This document shows positions 1 through 12,944 of a stretch of DNA of 64,000 bases, one piece after another; the first letter of the stretch is position 1; every line of letters begins with the position of its first letter. The stretch lies in the NCBI GenBank assembly GCA_930367205.1, contig OV884014.1, positions 113,751,153-113,815,152 of the forward strand, given 5' to 3'. A program made the translations under genes and the position numbers. The notes under the pieces were generated by a model, which saw only the letters and a list, made by a program, of their open reading frames with translations, was not told the origin of the DNA and searched no databases. The DNA comes from Acanthosoma haemorrhoidale (taxonomy: Eukaryota > Arthropoda > Insecta > Hemiptera > Acanthosomatidae).

Positions 1-2092
1 ATTATATGGTTATTTGATCCAGAATTATAATTCTCGATGAATGGTTCGCTATGGCCTCTGAAAGGGCTTATAATCAGAGCTGAGATAAGTATTGATTTTA
101 TAATGGGCAAAGTAGTGAAAATCAATGTATTAAAAAAATACATTATTTGTGCGTCCATGCAACAAAATTTTTGAAATATGTTCTCCTATCGCGAGATATC
201 TCCCTTTCATGTTGAAATCGATTCGGCCCCAGAGTATCCACAAATGGAACTGGTTGAATTACAGTAAAATATTGAATTAAAACAAATTTTTGAAACATCA
301 AAATCAAAAATAGATTTTTATAACACTTACGTCTTAATAGACGTATATAGTTTATATAGTATTTTTTCGAAAATGAAATTGAACACAAAACACGCTCAAA
401 CAAAACGGACGCTGACTTGCAACACTAATAACGATGTGCAAATACCCAAATTGAGATCGTTTTGCAAAATCTAAGTGAAAGAATGGAGAAACAAATATTT
501 CACTAGTAAAATAAATGTTATTTAATGATTTAATTTTTAGTGCTATTTATTTCTTTACAATGTGCGTTTAGTATCATTATTATTATATTGTCTACTTTTA
601 CATAATTTTTTACATGTGACCCGCGGAGTTATGATGCATTACCAAAGAAGTGGCCCGCAAGATCATTTGCAAGAACATTCCTGCTCAACGTTGTGGTAGA
701 AATGAAAATCAAGTAAATCATTTAGAAAAAAAAAAAAAAGTTAAAGAAACTTAATTTTTTGAAACATTTTCACAGAACTAAGTCTTTTCAAGAAAGAGTG
801 TAACCTAAGATTTGCTTCTCGAATATTCTTAATAATATACAATCCTCCGATGAGCAATCAGGATAAATCGCCGATGAGGCGTCCCCCTCACCACAATCCG
901 AAGAGATTGATGGAGCCTCATCTTCTCACTTCTTTACAGCCCTGCCTAAAAAAACAGTCTTTAAGTTCCAACTGAGCCGAGAGAGAGCTGCTTGGAGAGA
1001 GTGCTTAATCTGGAGCCTGGACCCTTGAGGAGCTTAGGCCGAGCTTTTTTATCAACGTCTTCTTGACCTCCTCCGGCCCGAAGACGAGGAAAAGACCGAT
1101 CAACTCAGTATAGTAACTTTATTTAAACATTAATTAGCAGAAAAAAGACATTTATTTCTATGTTCAAAGTATGAGCTATTAAACTAAATCACTGGGGTTA
1201 GACACTATACTTGAATTCCACACTCCCTTTTTAATCATTTAATATGTCCATATCAACATCACCTGATGTACGGTCTATAAGTCTCCATATTATGTATTCT
1301 CTACTTGGGTCCTTTATTTTGTGTATGTATAATTCAAAAATACAAGTAATACATAATAAATGACACATGATACTAAAAATACACAATAACGATAAATGAT
1401 ACAAATAAAATTAATTTATATTTTAATTAGAATTTAATCAAGCGTGCTACAAGTCATCTTAATATAAGAATCTATCTAATATCAAGAATTTATTTTCAAC
1501 TAAGCTTGAGTACATTATAAACAGTAAGCTCAAAATAAATTATATGAAATAATAAAAAGTTGAATCGATGCAGGCAAGCCTAGAGATTGTATTTCAAAAT
1601 ATTTTAAGTGATGCTGATATATGTAACGTATTTTATTTCCTAATGTGTATCCATGACAATGGTCCAGCCAGCTACTAGGTTACAATTAATAGTAACCTGA
1701 TAATAATAATAATAATTAAAGAAGCCTCTCACCATTATATTTATAGTGGATATAATATACTTTTATTTTTATAATTGACTAGTTAATACAACAATCTAGT
1801 GATTGTTGTTCAACAACCAACTCTTATTAATAACCAAAAGAAATTTAAAATAGTTATTATAATAGAAACTTAATACACTATAAAATTTGTCGTGCATAAT
1901 TCGTTGAAAATAGAATTGTTACTCTAAAACAAATGAACTTAATTATATAATAATATACTAATTATAAAAACTATAATTATACAAATGAATTAAATTCAGC
2001 TAGTCATCCTTAGTCTTTACTGCCTGTTAAATTATGAAGGATTTCGTCCACCGTTTAAATGATACTCATCAGTTTATCTTTAACTAGTATTT
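1..2092. other. AT-rich DNA without recognised genes
   Basis: No reading frame, RNA gene or repeat family that I recognise. It contains a short (TAA)n run at about 1699-1714 and a GC-richer island at about 830-1105. The island is dense in arginine, proline and leucine codons on both strands but has no long frame and no motif I know. Confidence 0.6.
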
Positions 2093-2488
2093 GGTATTTT
2101 AATTACTGTTCATCGGAAGTTATTTGTTATTTTAATTACTGTTTATTGGGAGTCATTTGTTATTTTAATTACTGTTCATTGGGAGTCATTTGTTATTTTA
2201 ATTACTGTTCATTGGGAGTCATTTGTTATTTTAATTACTGTTCATTGGGAGTCATTTGTTATTTTAATTACTGTTCATTGGGAGTCATTTGTTATTTTAA
2301 TTACTGTTCATTGGGAGTCATTTGTTATTTTAATTACTGTTCATCGGAAGATATTTGTTATTTTAATTACTGTTCATTGGGAGTCATTTGTTATTTTAAT
2401 TACTGTTCATTGGGAGTCATTTGTTATTTTAATTATTGTTCATCGGAAGATATTTGTTATTTTAATTACTGTTCATTGGGAGTCATTT
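2093..2488. repeat. 33-bp minisatellite, 12 units
   Basis: Twelve head-to-tail units of 33 bp, each containing TTATTTTAATTACTGTTCAT. Two unit types alternate irregularly: one ends in TCGGAAGATATTT or a variant, the other in TTGGGAGTCATTT. Because 33 is divisible by three, one plus-strand frame stays open through the array and would read an 11-residue repeat (CYFNYCSLGVI). I see no reason to treat that frame as a gene: it lacks any recognisable domain and is simply open because the unit has no stop in that phase. Confidence 0.95.
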
Positions 2489-3720
2489 GAGCAGCGGGGT
2501 CATTTAATGTTTCCTTTCTTATGTCCATACAAATCATTTACTTTTGTTGAGTTTCCAGACTGAATACTTGTTATGCCTTTAATATTTCTATGATCACACT
2601 GACTTCTTATTAGCAACTGACTTTAACTTATAACTTCCTTATACTTGACAAAATGAAATAACTGTTCATCTTGACACGGGGTCTTCTCCGCTCGGGGACA
2701 GGTATGGACAGTCCAATCGTAAGTACTTTTCACGATGTTTTAGAAGCTATATCTTCTTAACCCTATTCTATCTTGGATATGATTGGTCGGGCGTTGTCAT
2801 ACGATGCGTGGCGTGGCTGAAATAGCTTGGGCGTCCGTGCCATCGTCTTTTGAGAACCTCCAGTCAGCTGATCGGGTATCCTGTCAATGATTGCCAGGCC
2901 TCTCTTGTCTGGATTATTCAAACATGATTAGCTAAGATTACTGAAGGTAATGTCTGATCTCAAAAAACTAATACTACTACTTTTAATAGTCGTATTAACT
3001 ATCAAGGTGTGCTGTACTTACAAAGGCTTACATCTGTAGACAGACTAATGTAAACAGGTAAGGACTCAGGTGACAGAACGACGAGGGACTGACTCTTGTC
3101 TTTCACAGTAACCGAATGCTCGTTTCATTAGTTAAGCCGGCGGGCTTTAGGTAGCAATCAGAATCACCTGGTGATTGGGTTTGATTAAAGTTCCTAGTGC
3201 TAAGGGAGGGCTTTATGTAATATGTTTCAGGCCAGAAGAGTAAATCAACAAAGGTATTTTGTTAGTCTACCTAGGAAACTAGGAGAGGAAGTCTTCTGGA
3301 TCACATGGGGAGAATAAAGGCGTTTGGTGTGTCAAATAGAGTACTTCTTGCAAATATTAGTTATAGAGTTTGTATAATTTCGTTTATGATGATCAAATAT
3401 TTAGTAAGTAAGGCAACCTAAGTGATAGGTCAACCTTTTTATAAGGCAACAAGGGAATACGAATGCTCCGAGTCTTGACCTTATGAGAAGTGGCTCATAA
3501 AAAGCATTTATTTTATGTAACATCCATCTTTCAAGACTATAGCTTGACATGCCAACTTCTAAACGCAGCGAATTAAGGTGTAACATGGGTTCATTTCTCT
3601 ATTTCCCCGTAAAGTTTCAATATTAGTGTTTGAGTCAGCATCATGCTAATCAAAGATGCTTAAACAATGAAGCAAATAAACAAAAATTAAGATCGTCGTG
3701 GTAATGGACATAACCCTATA
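2489..3720. other. unannotated, partly GC-richer DNA
   Basis: About 2660-3330 is noticeably richer in G and C than its surroundings and includes a donor-like CAG|GTAAGG near 3055, but I find no open exon before it and no family match. The rest is AT-rich. Confidence 0.5.
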
Positions 3721-3951
3721 TAACGATCTTAATATACCCTACATTCTTGAACTCATCCCTTCATAGTTTATGAAATTCCATAGTAGCCTTTCCAACCACC
3801 CTAATCCCGTAGCACAGTCATTGCACCGCACCACTCATCCCTATAATCCTCCTCCTTGGAGACTGAAACGGCCTCCTGACCTGCTTTAAATGCACAACAG
3901 TAGGGAGTCCTGGTATTGGCCAGTTTCTCCAATCATGTCCCGAGCGTCAAC
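3721..3951 (+). mobile_element. Family A jockey LINE, short 3' ORF fragment
   Basis: Matches the last coding part of the family A reverse transcriptase and the first part of its 3' UTR, as in the better copy at 27.6 kb. It covers the stretch that reads NDLNIPYILELIPS in better copies, and ends just after the conserved TCATGTCCCGAGCGTC. Both ends are truncated, and a stop interrupts the frame (TTCATAGTT where other copies have AAGTTC). It is inactive. Confidence 0.85.
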
Positions 3952-4987
3952 TTCACACATTTACTAAAACTAAAAAAAATTGAGGATGAAAATAAACGAT
4001 ATCACAAAAATGACAGATTGGATTGAAATTTAACTAATATTTAACATTTCGGCATGGACAATGGGAATGTGTGGTGTTGGATTTTAGTAGGTGGGAGCTA
4101 AATATTTATTGAGGGCTTGAGTGTACCTATTAAACCGTCGGAACGACTCAAGTTCCTTCCATCGTGTCTACCCCATGGCAGGGTTACGTGATGGTGTATA
4201 GGGTGTCACTGGGCGGAAGTAGGGTAATTCCTAGTATGGCAGGACCAGAACGACAAATATAAATTTCACAACACTATTGTATCGCTGAATGATACACACA
4301 AATCCAAAAAAAAAAACACAGTCTGAGCCTCTAAGCCCGTAATCTGGTACTCTCACTTCTCTCAGTTCATCTATGAAAATGAAAACCACGTGAAATACAA
4401 TAATATTCCATAAAAGTTTACACAATACAAATATTCCAACATCCTCATGAGTTGATTAATTTACCATAGCGAACTTTCTGTTCTCAGGATCATCCATTAT
4501 AAATTACTTTTGTTAAATATTTACTGGAGAGCTCCGAGAACCGGGCAGTAAATGTTTTAAAATTATAACTGAGCCCAGTGGTCGTATCTCCTCGATTCAA
4601 AAAGGCATGAAGTATTACGGAGATTATGGAATGGCCGATTAAAAATGAATAATTAGATCATTATAGAGCAGCGGTGTCCTCGCTGGCAGCCAGTGATAAC
4701 GTTGCTAGGACTAAATATCTCAAATTGTCGAATAAAATTCCCAAAATGAGAACAGTTGGCTTCACAAAAATTGTCTTTATGATTTAGAAGGAGTAAAACA
4801 TTGCTGATTCTAGCTAGTGGTAGTACTATGCTAAGTACTCATGTGGCTGGCTTCATCCTTATAAATATTTCTTTCATGATTAATAAGTTGAGACCCATTA
4901 CTTTTGATAATTTCAGTAAATTAATGTATAATGTATAACATTATACTTTTTTACGATGCTCAAATACATAAAAAATCGTCTCAAACT
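3952..4987. other. unannotated AT-rich DNA
   Basis: No recognised coding sequence, RNA or repeat. A 64-residue minus-strand frame at 4231-4425 has no domain and an ordinary AT-rich composition. Confidence 0.5.
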
Positions 4988-5399
4988 GATGATGTGCCCC
5001 GCTATTTACCCACTGACAGTACAGTCAAATGTCTCCAACATTTCCAGAAAGGGATCATGCGAAAAGTGGTCCGACATACCTCTCTCGAGAGGTTCAAGAA
5101 TACCGACCTGTACCCGTTGCTTGGTGTGCTGTCGGTGGGTGAGTTCATCCGCCGGAGACACATCAAGTTTTTTGACTCGTTGCAGCACCTGACAAACCCA
5201 GTGTCTAACAATATTACCCCACCACCTTTCCCGCATCGATTGCTACAGACTGTCGGGAAAAAATTAAGTTAAAAATTAGCATATAAGTTAGTTTTAAGTT
5301 TGATCAAAAAGTTGAGCCCCATCACCTTTATTAGTCAGTTCAGTCCAGTCACGTATAATGTGTATCATTATACTTCTTTATTCCATTATATAATTTTTA
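4988..5399 (+). mobile_element. Family C LINE 3' fragment (5' side of a nested insertion)
   Basis: Encodes the C-terminal end of the family C protein: Q-H-F-Q-K-G-I-M-R-K-V-V, then a segment containing HIKFFDSLQHLTNPV. The same segments occur in the copies at 16.2, 29.0, 36.4, 47.9 and 54.3 kb. The frame ends near 5270. The 3' UTR then starts and is interrupted near 5400 by a family B element; its remaining part resumes at 5863. 5'-truncated and dead. Confidence 0.9.
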
Positions 5400-5406
5400 T
5401 AAAATA

Positions 5407-5862
5407 ACAGGCTTCCGACATGCATGAAAAGTTCCAGCTCCCCACCATCACCGACGTCGTCAAAAGAAGACACATCAAGTTCTTCGACTCGACGAAACAC
5501 AGTCTAAACCCTCTATTCAAAGACATGACACCCCCACCACTACCGGCACGACGGCAAATCACAAGATCGAGTAAATCAGAGGAAATGGTGGACATCACGG
5601 CGCTAGGCCCGCCAATAAGAATACACTACATGCCTAGAGAGACTCTGGGCCCAGCCCCCAGTGGACTCTCACCACTGTACCGACTTAACCAACCTCCACC
5701 GAGGCTTCCCACATTCCTAAATCCTCTCACTCCACCTTCAAGCAGGTACTCCTAGTATAAGGATCCGATTAACCTAAATATTCTATATTTTTCCCTCATC
5801 TTCAATTTTTAACTAGAGAGCTTAGAGAAAAAAAAAATAATAAAAAAAAAATAAAAAACAAC
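5407..5862 (+). mobile_element. Family B LINE 3' fragment inserted in family C
   Basis: Starts at GCTTCCGACATGCATG and encodes the family B C-terminus (a 111-residue open frame at 5420-5755 containing RRHIKFFDSTKHSLNPLF). It ends in the typical family B tail, AACTAGAGAGCTTAGAG followed by an A-rich run. The element lies inside the 3' UTR of a family C copy. The flanks AAAATAACA on the left and an A-rich AACAACA on the right may be a degraded target duplication. The similar residues (HIKFFDS) in B and C suggest the two families share ancestry. B and C both look like jockey-type LINEs. Confidence 0.88.
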
Positions 5863-5996
5863 AAAACCTGTATTTAATGTAGGGAGGTTACGGTAAATAC
5901 AAAAATAATTTGTAAATAGATTCTCCTGAGGATCTATAATTGTATACAATTTTCTGTGAATTTAAAGGGGCAATGAAAGAAAAAAAAAATTGTACG
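5863..5996 (+). mobile_element. Family C 3' UTR tail (3' side of the nested insertion)
   Basis: Resumes family C at AAAACCTGTATTTAATGTAG and runs through the conserved CTGAGGATCTATAATTG to AAGGGGCAATGAAAG plus an A-run. In this copy the 3' UTR stem-loop is decayed to TGTAGGGAGGTTACG, against the perfect palindrome at 48311-48325. Confidence 0.85.
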
Positions 5997-7348
5997 ATGC
6001 AGATCACAATGAATAGCAATCAGAATTTGTATAAAATGTAACCAAGCTACAAGAAATATAACGCAGCAATTGTAAATAAATTCGTTTGTATAATCTATAA
6101 GAAATGTAATAAATAATATTGTAACGAAGGGATATGAAAAAAAAAAATCATTATTTTTTCCTGTTTGTTTCTTGATATTCGCAAATACTTCTAGAACACT
6201 GTTAAGTTGATGGGAGACAAACATAAATAAATTATTTCCAATCGGGAGATACAGTCAGCAGGAAAAATGATGGTTTGTTTTGTCAAAAGCCATTCGTCCT
6301 AATAAGGGAAAACGAGTGCCCACCTTAATGTTGCAAGGACTCTAAGCTCTAAGTCTAAAAAGCTAAGGCTGAAATATAGTTAACATCTTTATCGACGGTG
6401 TGATGAAAAACAATGTTTATATTTGTTTTTAAGGATTTAAGTATAAAGTATCTAAAGTTTTTTTTTTATAAGATCTCAAGGGTTTTTAAATGGTTAAGCA
6501 TGCACCACTTTAAAAAATGACGCTTATCAGACAGAAAAGTACACACACAATGAAGGGCTGCCACCTACTTGGTGTCAACTTGCCCTCGACAATAGCGGAA
6601 TAGCTACTGCTGACTGATTGCTCTTTTAATCAATCAATGTGAAAAATATTAAGAAGACAGTTATTGCAAGATTAAAAATAAAACTAACTGATCAATCATA
6701 TTAAAGAAAAATTCTGATTAGGTGTCATAGTGATATGTTTGAAGAAAAAACTATAAATAGATAAAATGGCCGGCCATATACAATTAAAAAAGAAATGTAA
6801 ATTAGTGAAGAGCCTCATGTTTAAATGAAGCAGTAGGGACTTAATCTCGCTATTTGCTATCCTATTTACGAAATGAGATATCTGCTTCAGCATAAATTTA
6901 AAAAGAAAACTACCCAAGCGAAAATTCCTACTTAGCAATTAGATTACTTTGTAGTCTTGGGGAATCGTGTTTTGGTTGAGTCAACCATTCTGTCTTGGAG
7001 TGATTTATACTTTATACTTTTGTGGATCTGAGCCGCACAGAACTTTCTCAATCATATTGGATTATTCTAAATAGGATTCACAATCCAGAAGTTACAAATA
7101 AAAAATGATAAATTATATTTGCAAGTCTCAAAAACGTCTACTGGGGGGGGGGGACTATCCAATTAGCTAAGTTGGAAATTATTCTTGAGTGAATACAGGC
7201 GAAAACTTCTAAAGAGCTCTCATGTTAACAAGCCACTTTTTGCCGTCAATCTAGTTTTTGTTTCATTTTGTTTTTTAGTACTTTAAATAAAAATTACTTC
7301 CAACTGAATAATATTAAGGAAGACATATTAATTAGGGTTTACGACTTA
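5997..7348. other. unannotated AT-rich DNA
   Basis: No gene or repeat recognised. A run of G occurs at about 7144-7153. The minus-strand frames at 5934-6224 and 6696-6938 are low-complexity phenylalanine/isoleucine translations of AT-rich DNA. Confidence 0.5.
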
Positions 7349-7930
7349 TGTCGGGTCGTCACTAGGAGGTGCCTGATCACTTAGCCTTGGTGACAAGTGC
7401 GGATGGTTTGATTTTATGACCTGGACAATCGTTTCATGACGGTCTTACTATCAGACTCCATTTATGATAGGTATGTGCCCCGACAATGCACTATGTTCAA
7501 GAGAAGAGGTACAGAGGTTTTTATATAAAGAATTAGTCAAGTTTTCAGAGCTCGAGCGGAAACCAAGCAAGCGTCACGGGTACAGGTCACCAGGGAGTCT
7601 GCAAGGAGACTGCCTTACATGGCCAGAAGCCCTGGCTTAAATATCCTCTCTACTTCCTGCCGCGAGGCTGCACAAGGGTTGTTATGTTTATGACCCGTGG
7701 TACCCTTGCCCACCTGGCTCTTAGGCCGGTGGGTACCTGACTGTTTATGACTGCCAGCTGGCGACCCTTTCCGTTTATGACTGTTTGGCTTCCGCCTTTT
7801 ATTGCTCAACACTTTTACAATGATTTACATTTAATTAGAATACATTTAGTTCCTGTTATTTTACTTTTGCTTACAATATATATGCACTAGAGTATGGGTG
7901 ATTTAAGTTATGTAGTTAGCGCTCGCTACA
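7349..7930 (-). mobile_element. Solo LTR, family D (short subtype)
   Basis: A 582-bp unit. Read on the minus strand it starts TGTAGCGAGCGCTAACTACA and ends ACGACCCGACA, the TG...CA form of an LTR. It is flanked on both sides by the identical 5-bp sequence ACTTA (7344-7348 and 7931-7935), a target-site duplication of the size made by many LTR retrotransposon integrases. An AATAAA-like signal (AGCAATAAAAGG) lies in the 5' third. No internal region or second LTR is next to it, so it is a solo LTR left by recombination between the two LTRs. Close relatives lie at 60572-61383 and 62770-63379. Confidence 0.93.
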
Positions 7931-8089
7931 ACTTATTTACTCAGCAGATTGATAAAGCCAAAATTGATAATAATAATACGTAAAAATAATAATACGTACG
8001 GACTATCATTTATATTACTAACTAAATCAAATGATTCTTTTCCATATTACATATCAAATAACCGAAAGTACACAATATATATATATTCT
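7931..8089. other. spacer between two LTRs
   Basis: AT-rich sequence with a small AATAATAATACGTA duplication near 7970-8000. Nothing else recognised. Confidence 0.5.
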
Positions 8090-8575
<486 letters not shown>

Positions 8576-9262
8576 TTTGCAGCAGTAATATACAAAAACA
8601 CCTCAAAAAAAGGTCTATGATTAAAGTTGTAAACTCATTTAAATTTTTAAAAAATCCATCGCGATTTACATATAGTTAATATAGATAAGGTATGTAATTA
8701 AATACTTATTGACACTTAGTCATAATACTACATAATACTAGACATCATAATCGAAAAGGATTAATATTTTCCTACTCTTGACAGAAATCAAAATGATTTC
8801 ATGAGACGAAATAATTGTTATTAGAATGATAACCTTTTGTAACTTCTATTTTATTTTCCAGTACGATAATAATTCGTGACTGGGGTGTGGACAATAGTCG
8901 TGAATGAGGCTTATGCCTTTGATTAATTACTCACCTGTGAATAAAAAAAGAAAGTAATGACAGCTACTATTGATAAATCTTGGTCGGTCCTAAAATAGGC
9001 CACTGCCTACTGAATGGTTGCCAGTAGTGAAGAGGAAGAACAGTATACTACTGAAGATTTACTGCAGATTACCGGCTACAGACTTGGCAGTGTATGCTCT
9101 AACGAGCAGGTATCTAGGGGCTGTTTTTGGACTTAAAGCTCAAAAGTGTTTTTTTTTTTAATTATATTTATTTGACCACGACTATTCATATTTACATATT
9201 TTTTAAGTATACAAATACGAACTTGTTTTTGTTGTTGTTTTTTGAGGTTTTCTTTACTTACT
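8576..9262. other. unannotated DNA
   Basis: No gene or repeat recognised. A moderately GC-richer stretch lies at about 8985-9120. Confidence 0.5.
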
Positions 9263-10182
9263 TGGTGAGATCGAGTATTGGTTCATCCAATGGCGGATCA
9301 AAGATAATGAAGCAAAATGTTCCCTCATTACCTTCACCCTCCATCGCAAGTTTTGTCCACTAGTTTATTTTAATCCCGTTCCTCTCCCTGTACCCGAGAC
9401 CGTGCGGTATTTAGGCTCCATATCGACAAAAGACTGACATGGAACCCACACACCAGGCTAAAAGACAAGAACTAAACAGACGCTTTGGACAACTGTACAG
9501 ACTACTTCAAATGACATCCCATCTCTCGATAGAAAACAAATTACTAATCTTCAAAGTTATACTGAAGCCAATCTGGACTTACGGAATAGAGCTAGGGGGG
9601 ACAGCAAAAAAGTCATACATCAAACGTATCCAATCCTTTCAATCGAAAGTCCTGAGAACAATAGTAAATGCCCCTTATTACGTCAGGAACAAAACCATTC
9701 ATAACAATCTTAATATACCCTACATTCTTGAACTCATCCCTTCCATGTTCATAAAATTCCATAGTAACCTATCCAACCACCCTAATTCCCTAGTACAGTC
9801 ATTGCCCTACACCACTCATCCCTAAAATCCTCCTCAGAGACAAAAACGGCAGTGGCCTTGTGACCCGCTATATGTAGTGCTCTATATAGTGGGAGTCCTG
9901 GCAATGGGCAGTTTCTCCAATCATGTCCTGAGCGTATGTGGCTCTCGCACTCTTCATCAGCCTCCACTGGCTCCTATCTGGTGATGCAACTGACGGATGA
10001 GCTTGGGGGACTTTAAAAGACTCCACTTCCTCTTTCGCATACGAGGGTGGTGACAACCATATGGATTTGGGAGGCCTCTCGACTGTCTGTAAATATTGTA
10101 TGAATGAGCGAGTGAATGATAAAGTGTTAATATGGTATGAATGAGAAGATTTATCTCAATTAATTATTTATACAATAAAGAA
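9263..10182 (+). mobile_element. Family A jockey-clade LINE, 3' fragment
   Basis: Encodes the C-terminal part of a LINE reverse transcriptase. From the thumb region it reads, in broken frames, ETVRYLGS, RQELNRRFGQLYRLLQ, KVILKPIWTYGIELG and IQSFQSKVLRTIVNAPYYV. This is the typical C-terminal region of jockey-clade elements. The catalytic FADD block is missing (5' truncation), and a stop separates the first part from the 128-codon frame at 9439-9825. The 3' UTR contains the family hallmarks CAATGGGCAGTTTCTCCAATC and GTAAATATTGTATGAATGAG and ends at an AATAAAG near 10180. There is no poly(A) tail. Confidence 0.92.
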
Positions 10183-11262
10183 ATTATATATAAAAAGAAG
10201 TTCTTTACTTAATATGCCTCCTAAGATTTTTGTGAATTTCTCATACTCTAACCTACTCGGCATATATCAGCATATTATTTTTCTTAAAAGGGCGTTTTGC
10301 AAGGCGTGGCTTAGTTTAATCGTTGTTCGTTCTAACATGAGTCTTCCAGTGAGGACCTGGTGCAATGGCTGAAGAAGAAAATGCTTGTTTAGCCATTATC
10401 TTGGAGAATAATTTCAACGCATAGTACGAATAAAGAAGTATAGTCGTTTGACCTTGCTAGGTGAAAGTAACCATTATTAAATGACTATAAAAATGACTTC
10501 AGTATGGACGAAAATCTTTTTAACGCATACATCACCAAGGTAGCACCATATTTATCGAGAAGAAATCCAGTTAGGCATAAAAAACCCATGAAGTAGTCTT
10601 GTATACTTTAACCTTTTCGGATCAACCTCTTTTTGAACTTTTAATTTTATTGAACTCCCGTCTCAATTGAAATTCAATTCAATTGAACGTAAAGTTCTCA
10701 ACGTTTTAGTAATGTCCTTCACTATAGCAGTAGGTTTTATAATTTATTATGATGTTATAATAAGTTTTTACATGTCTCTTTTTGTACTTGTTCATATCGC
10801 TAGGATGAACTTTACGTCTCAGATCAGCTAAAGTGTCATAAGCTTAGATGAAACGTTTAAACGCTCCAAACTTTCGTCATCTATCACTGCTTGCACAAGA
10901 CCGAAGGTTGCTGTCACACCATCATTGAAACTGTCAATCTCTCCTCTACTTCTTGTGATTGAAGCTTGGATTTCAAAATATATTGAAATCCGTCAGTCCA
11001 TCAGTATTAACACTACACCATCAATTAGAATTTCAATCTTCGGCTTGAATGTCATTCCAACTGACCGTGTAGGGCCGCCAGCTGTAGACTGGTTCTTTCT
11101 TTCCTAAACGTACAACTGCAGGAGATAACAAGTTAAATCACTACTAATGAAACTTACTGACGCCCACTACTCCAACTAAAAAGTAGAACTTTAAATCACT
11201 GTTATAAACAAAGTAATAATGATTAATAATAGGAATCACACTTTTGTATTATAGTATTATGG
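10183..11262. other. unannotated DNA
   Basis: No gene recognised. A short ORF begins at GCAATGGCTGAAGAAG near 10365 with a good start context but stops after about 19 codons; there is no donor site or homology to support it. Confidence 0.5.
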
Positions 11263-11625
11263 TAACTGAAACAGCAGTAGCCTCGTGACCTGTTATAAAT
11301 GTGTGACAGTCAGAGTCCTGGCAATGGCCAGTTTCTTCAATCATGTCCTGAGCGTCTCTCGCGCTCTTCGTCAGCCTACGCTGGCTCGTATCCAATGACG
11401 CGGTTGACGTAGGACTGGGCTTACTTCCCAAGACTTACGCTTCCTCTTTCGCATGCGAGGGACCCGACAACCATGTGGATTTGGGAGCTCTCTGTACTGT
11501 TTGTAAATACTGTGTGAATGAGCGAGTGTATGAAAATTGTGATTATATGCTATGAATCAGAACATTTATCTCAATAACTCATTGTCTAATAAGGTAGATT
11601 GTAATTTTAGCACAATTAAGAAGTT
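11263..11625 (+). mobile_element. Family A LINE, 3' UTR fragment
   Basis: Carries only the extreme C-terminus and 3' UTR of family A: CTGAAACAGCAGTAGCCTCG, CAATGGCCAGTTTCTTCAAT, GTAAATACTGTGTGAATGAG and a decayed AATAAG-box end. 5'-truncated and non-coding. Confidence 0.88.
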
Positions 11626-12944
11626 ATATCATAGTATTCTAGTTAAGGGTATCAATTTTTTGATATCTTGATATAACTGATAATTGTTTGTTTACGATTT
11701 TTGCCAATCAGGTCAACGGTTCTGTTTTTCTTTTCAAAGCCTCCGAATTGTTTTAACTAGTTACATGCTGAATTTTCGGAAATGTAAAAGAAATTCTACA
11801 GAAAATATATTGCAAAGAATTTCCAAAAATGACAGTTTCTTAGAATTGTTTAGTAACAAACCTAATAAGAAATAGCAATAAAATATCTTAGTTATAAAAT
11901 AAACAATTAATATTATTAAACGCATTAAATGAGTGTTCTATATTATCAGCTCTCGGAGTAGTTTTGAAATTTCATTTTGTTATCCCGCCACAAAAGTGTT
12001 CATAACTATAGACAAAAAAATCCAATCATTAAATCCTAATAGTCAGTGCCAGACGCAGGCTGATGTTTTTTCCGATGATTTAAATAAAGCAATTCCGACT
12101 GCAACTTTTTTTGTATTTCAAGCTCGGCCTTGTAAATTATTACACCGTTCGTTCGTTCATGGGAAGTCAATAAACGAATAGGCGGCTCATTTGACCGGAA
12201 TCTGAAAAAATAGCCTCTTTTTTTTTTTGGTCCGGAGAGAAGAGCCCCTAAGCCTTTGTGACACCGAGCTGATTTGTGAGCACCCTTTGTGATTTGTGTG
12301 AGGGAAACTGTCCACTAAAAGATGGATGGTGGATTGGAAATTGCCTTCCTCTCTCAAGTTTAACCTTTCCAGTCCTCATTTTATGGTTGTACTTTTAGAA
12401 CTTTAAGTTGAGGAAATTTTTTTATGGGATTGAAAATAAATAATGTCTATCTATACATACTTATATATCTCTCACTTGACCAGGCCTATAATTAATAGTT
12501 TCATAAATACATGTATCAAGAAACTTGTGACATTTACAATTTTGTTCACACCAGCAAACAAGGTGCCTGCATAATATAATGAACAAATCGTAAAGGCAGT
12601 GGATCTACTAGTATCTGATTGGTTGTCTGGTTCTCGGTAATTTTATATTTATGAAAACGATCTCGTAAACGAGTATAGAATCGTCAGTAGTATTGCTTGT
12701 CTAACAGAATCAACACATTAATAATTGTGCCAACAGTAGTAGTGATAACCCTTCATTATCGCCTTTACATTATCTTTATTATTTTGCTTTACTGCCCTGC
12801 CAACGTTATTTTTGCATTTTGAATTATTTTATTAGGTTTAAGACTTCATGAAGAGATAGGGCTTAGCGAAGGGTAATGATTTAATTGGCAGGTGGCACTG
12901 AGGTGCTAGTTTGGTAAGCACTTTTTTTTTTTTTTATTTAGGTA
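11626..12944. other. unannotated DNA
   Basis: The frames at 11684-11875 and 11933-12181 have no recognisable domain. About 12180-12360 is somewhat GC-richer, with repeated TTTGTGA motifs. Nothing else identified. Confidence 0.5.

Noticed and set aside
2093..2488. CRISPR-like array
   Set aside because: Units are contiguous with no variable spacers, and the DNA is eukaryotic.
2059..2490. 143-codon ORF of repeated CYFNYCSLGVI
   Set aside because: It is the translation of a 33-bp minisatellite; openness follows from the unit length.
7615..7812. 65-codon basic ORF on the minus strand
   Set aside because: Lies wholly inside a family D LTR, with no counterpart frame conserved in the sister LTRs.
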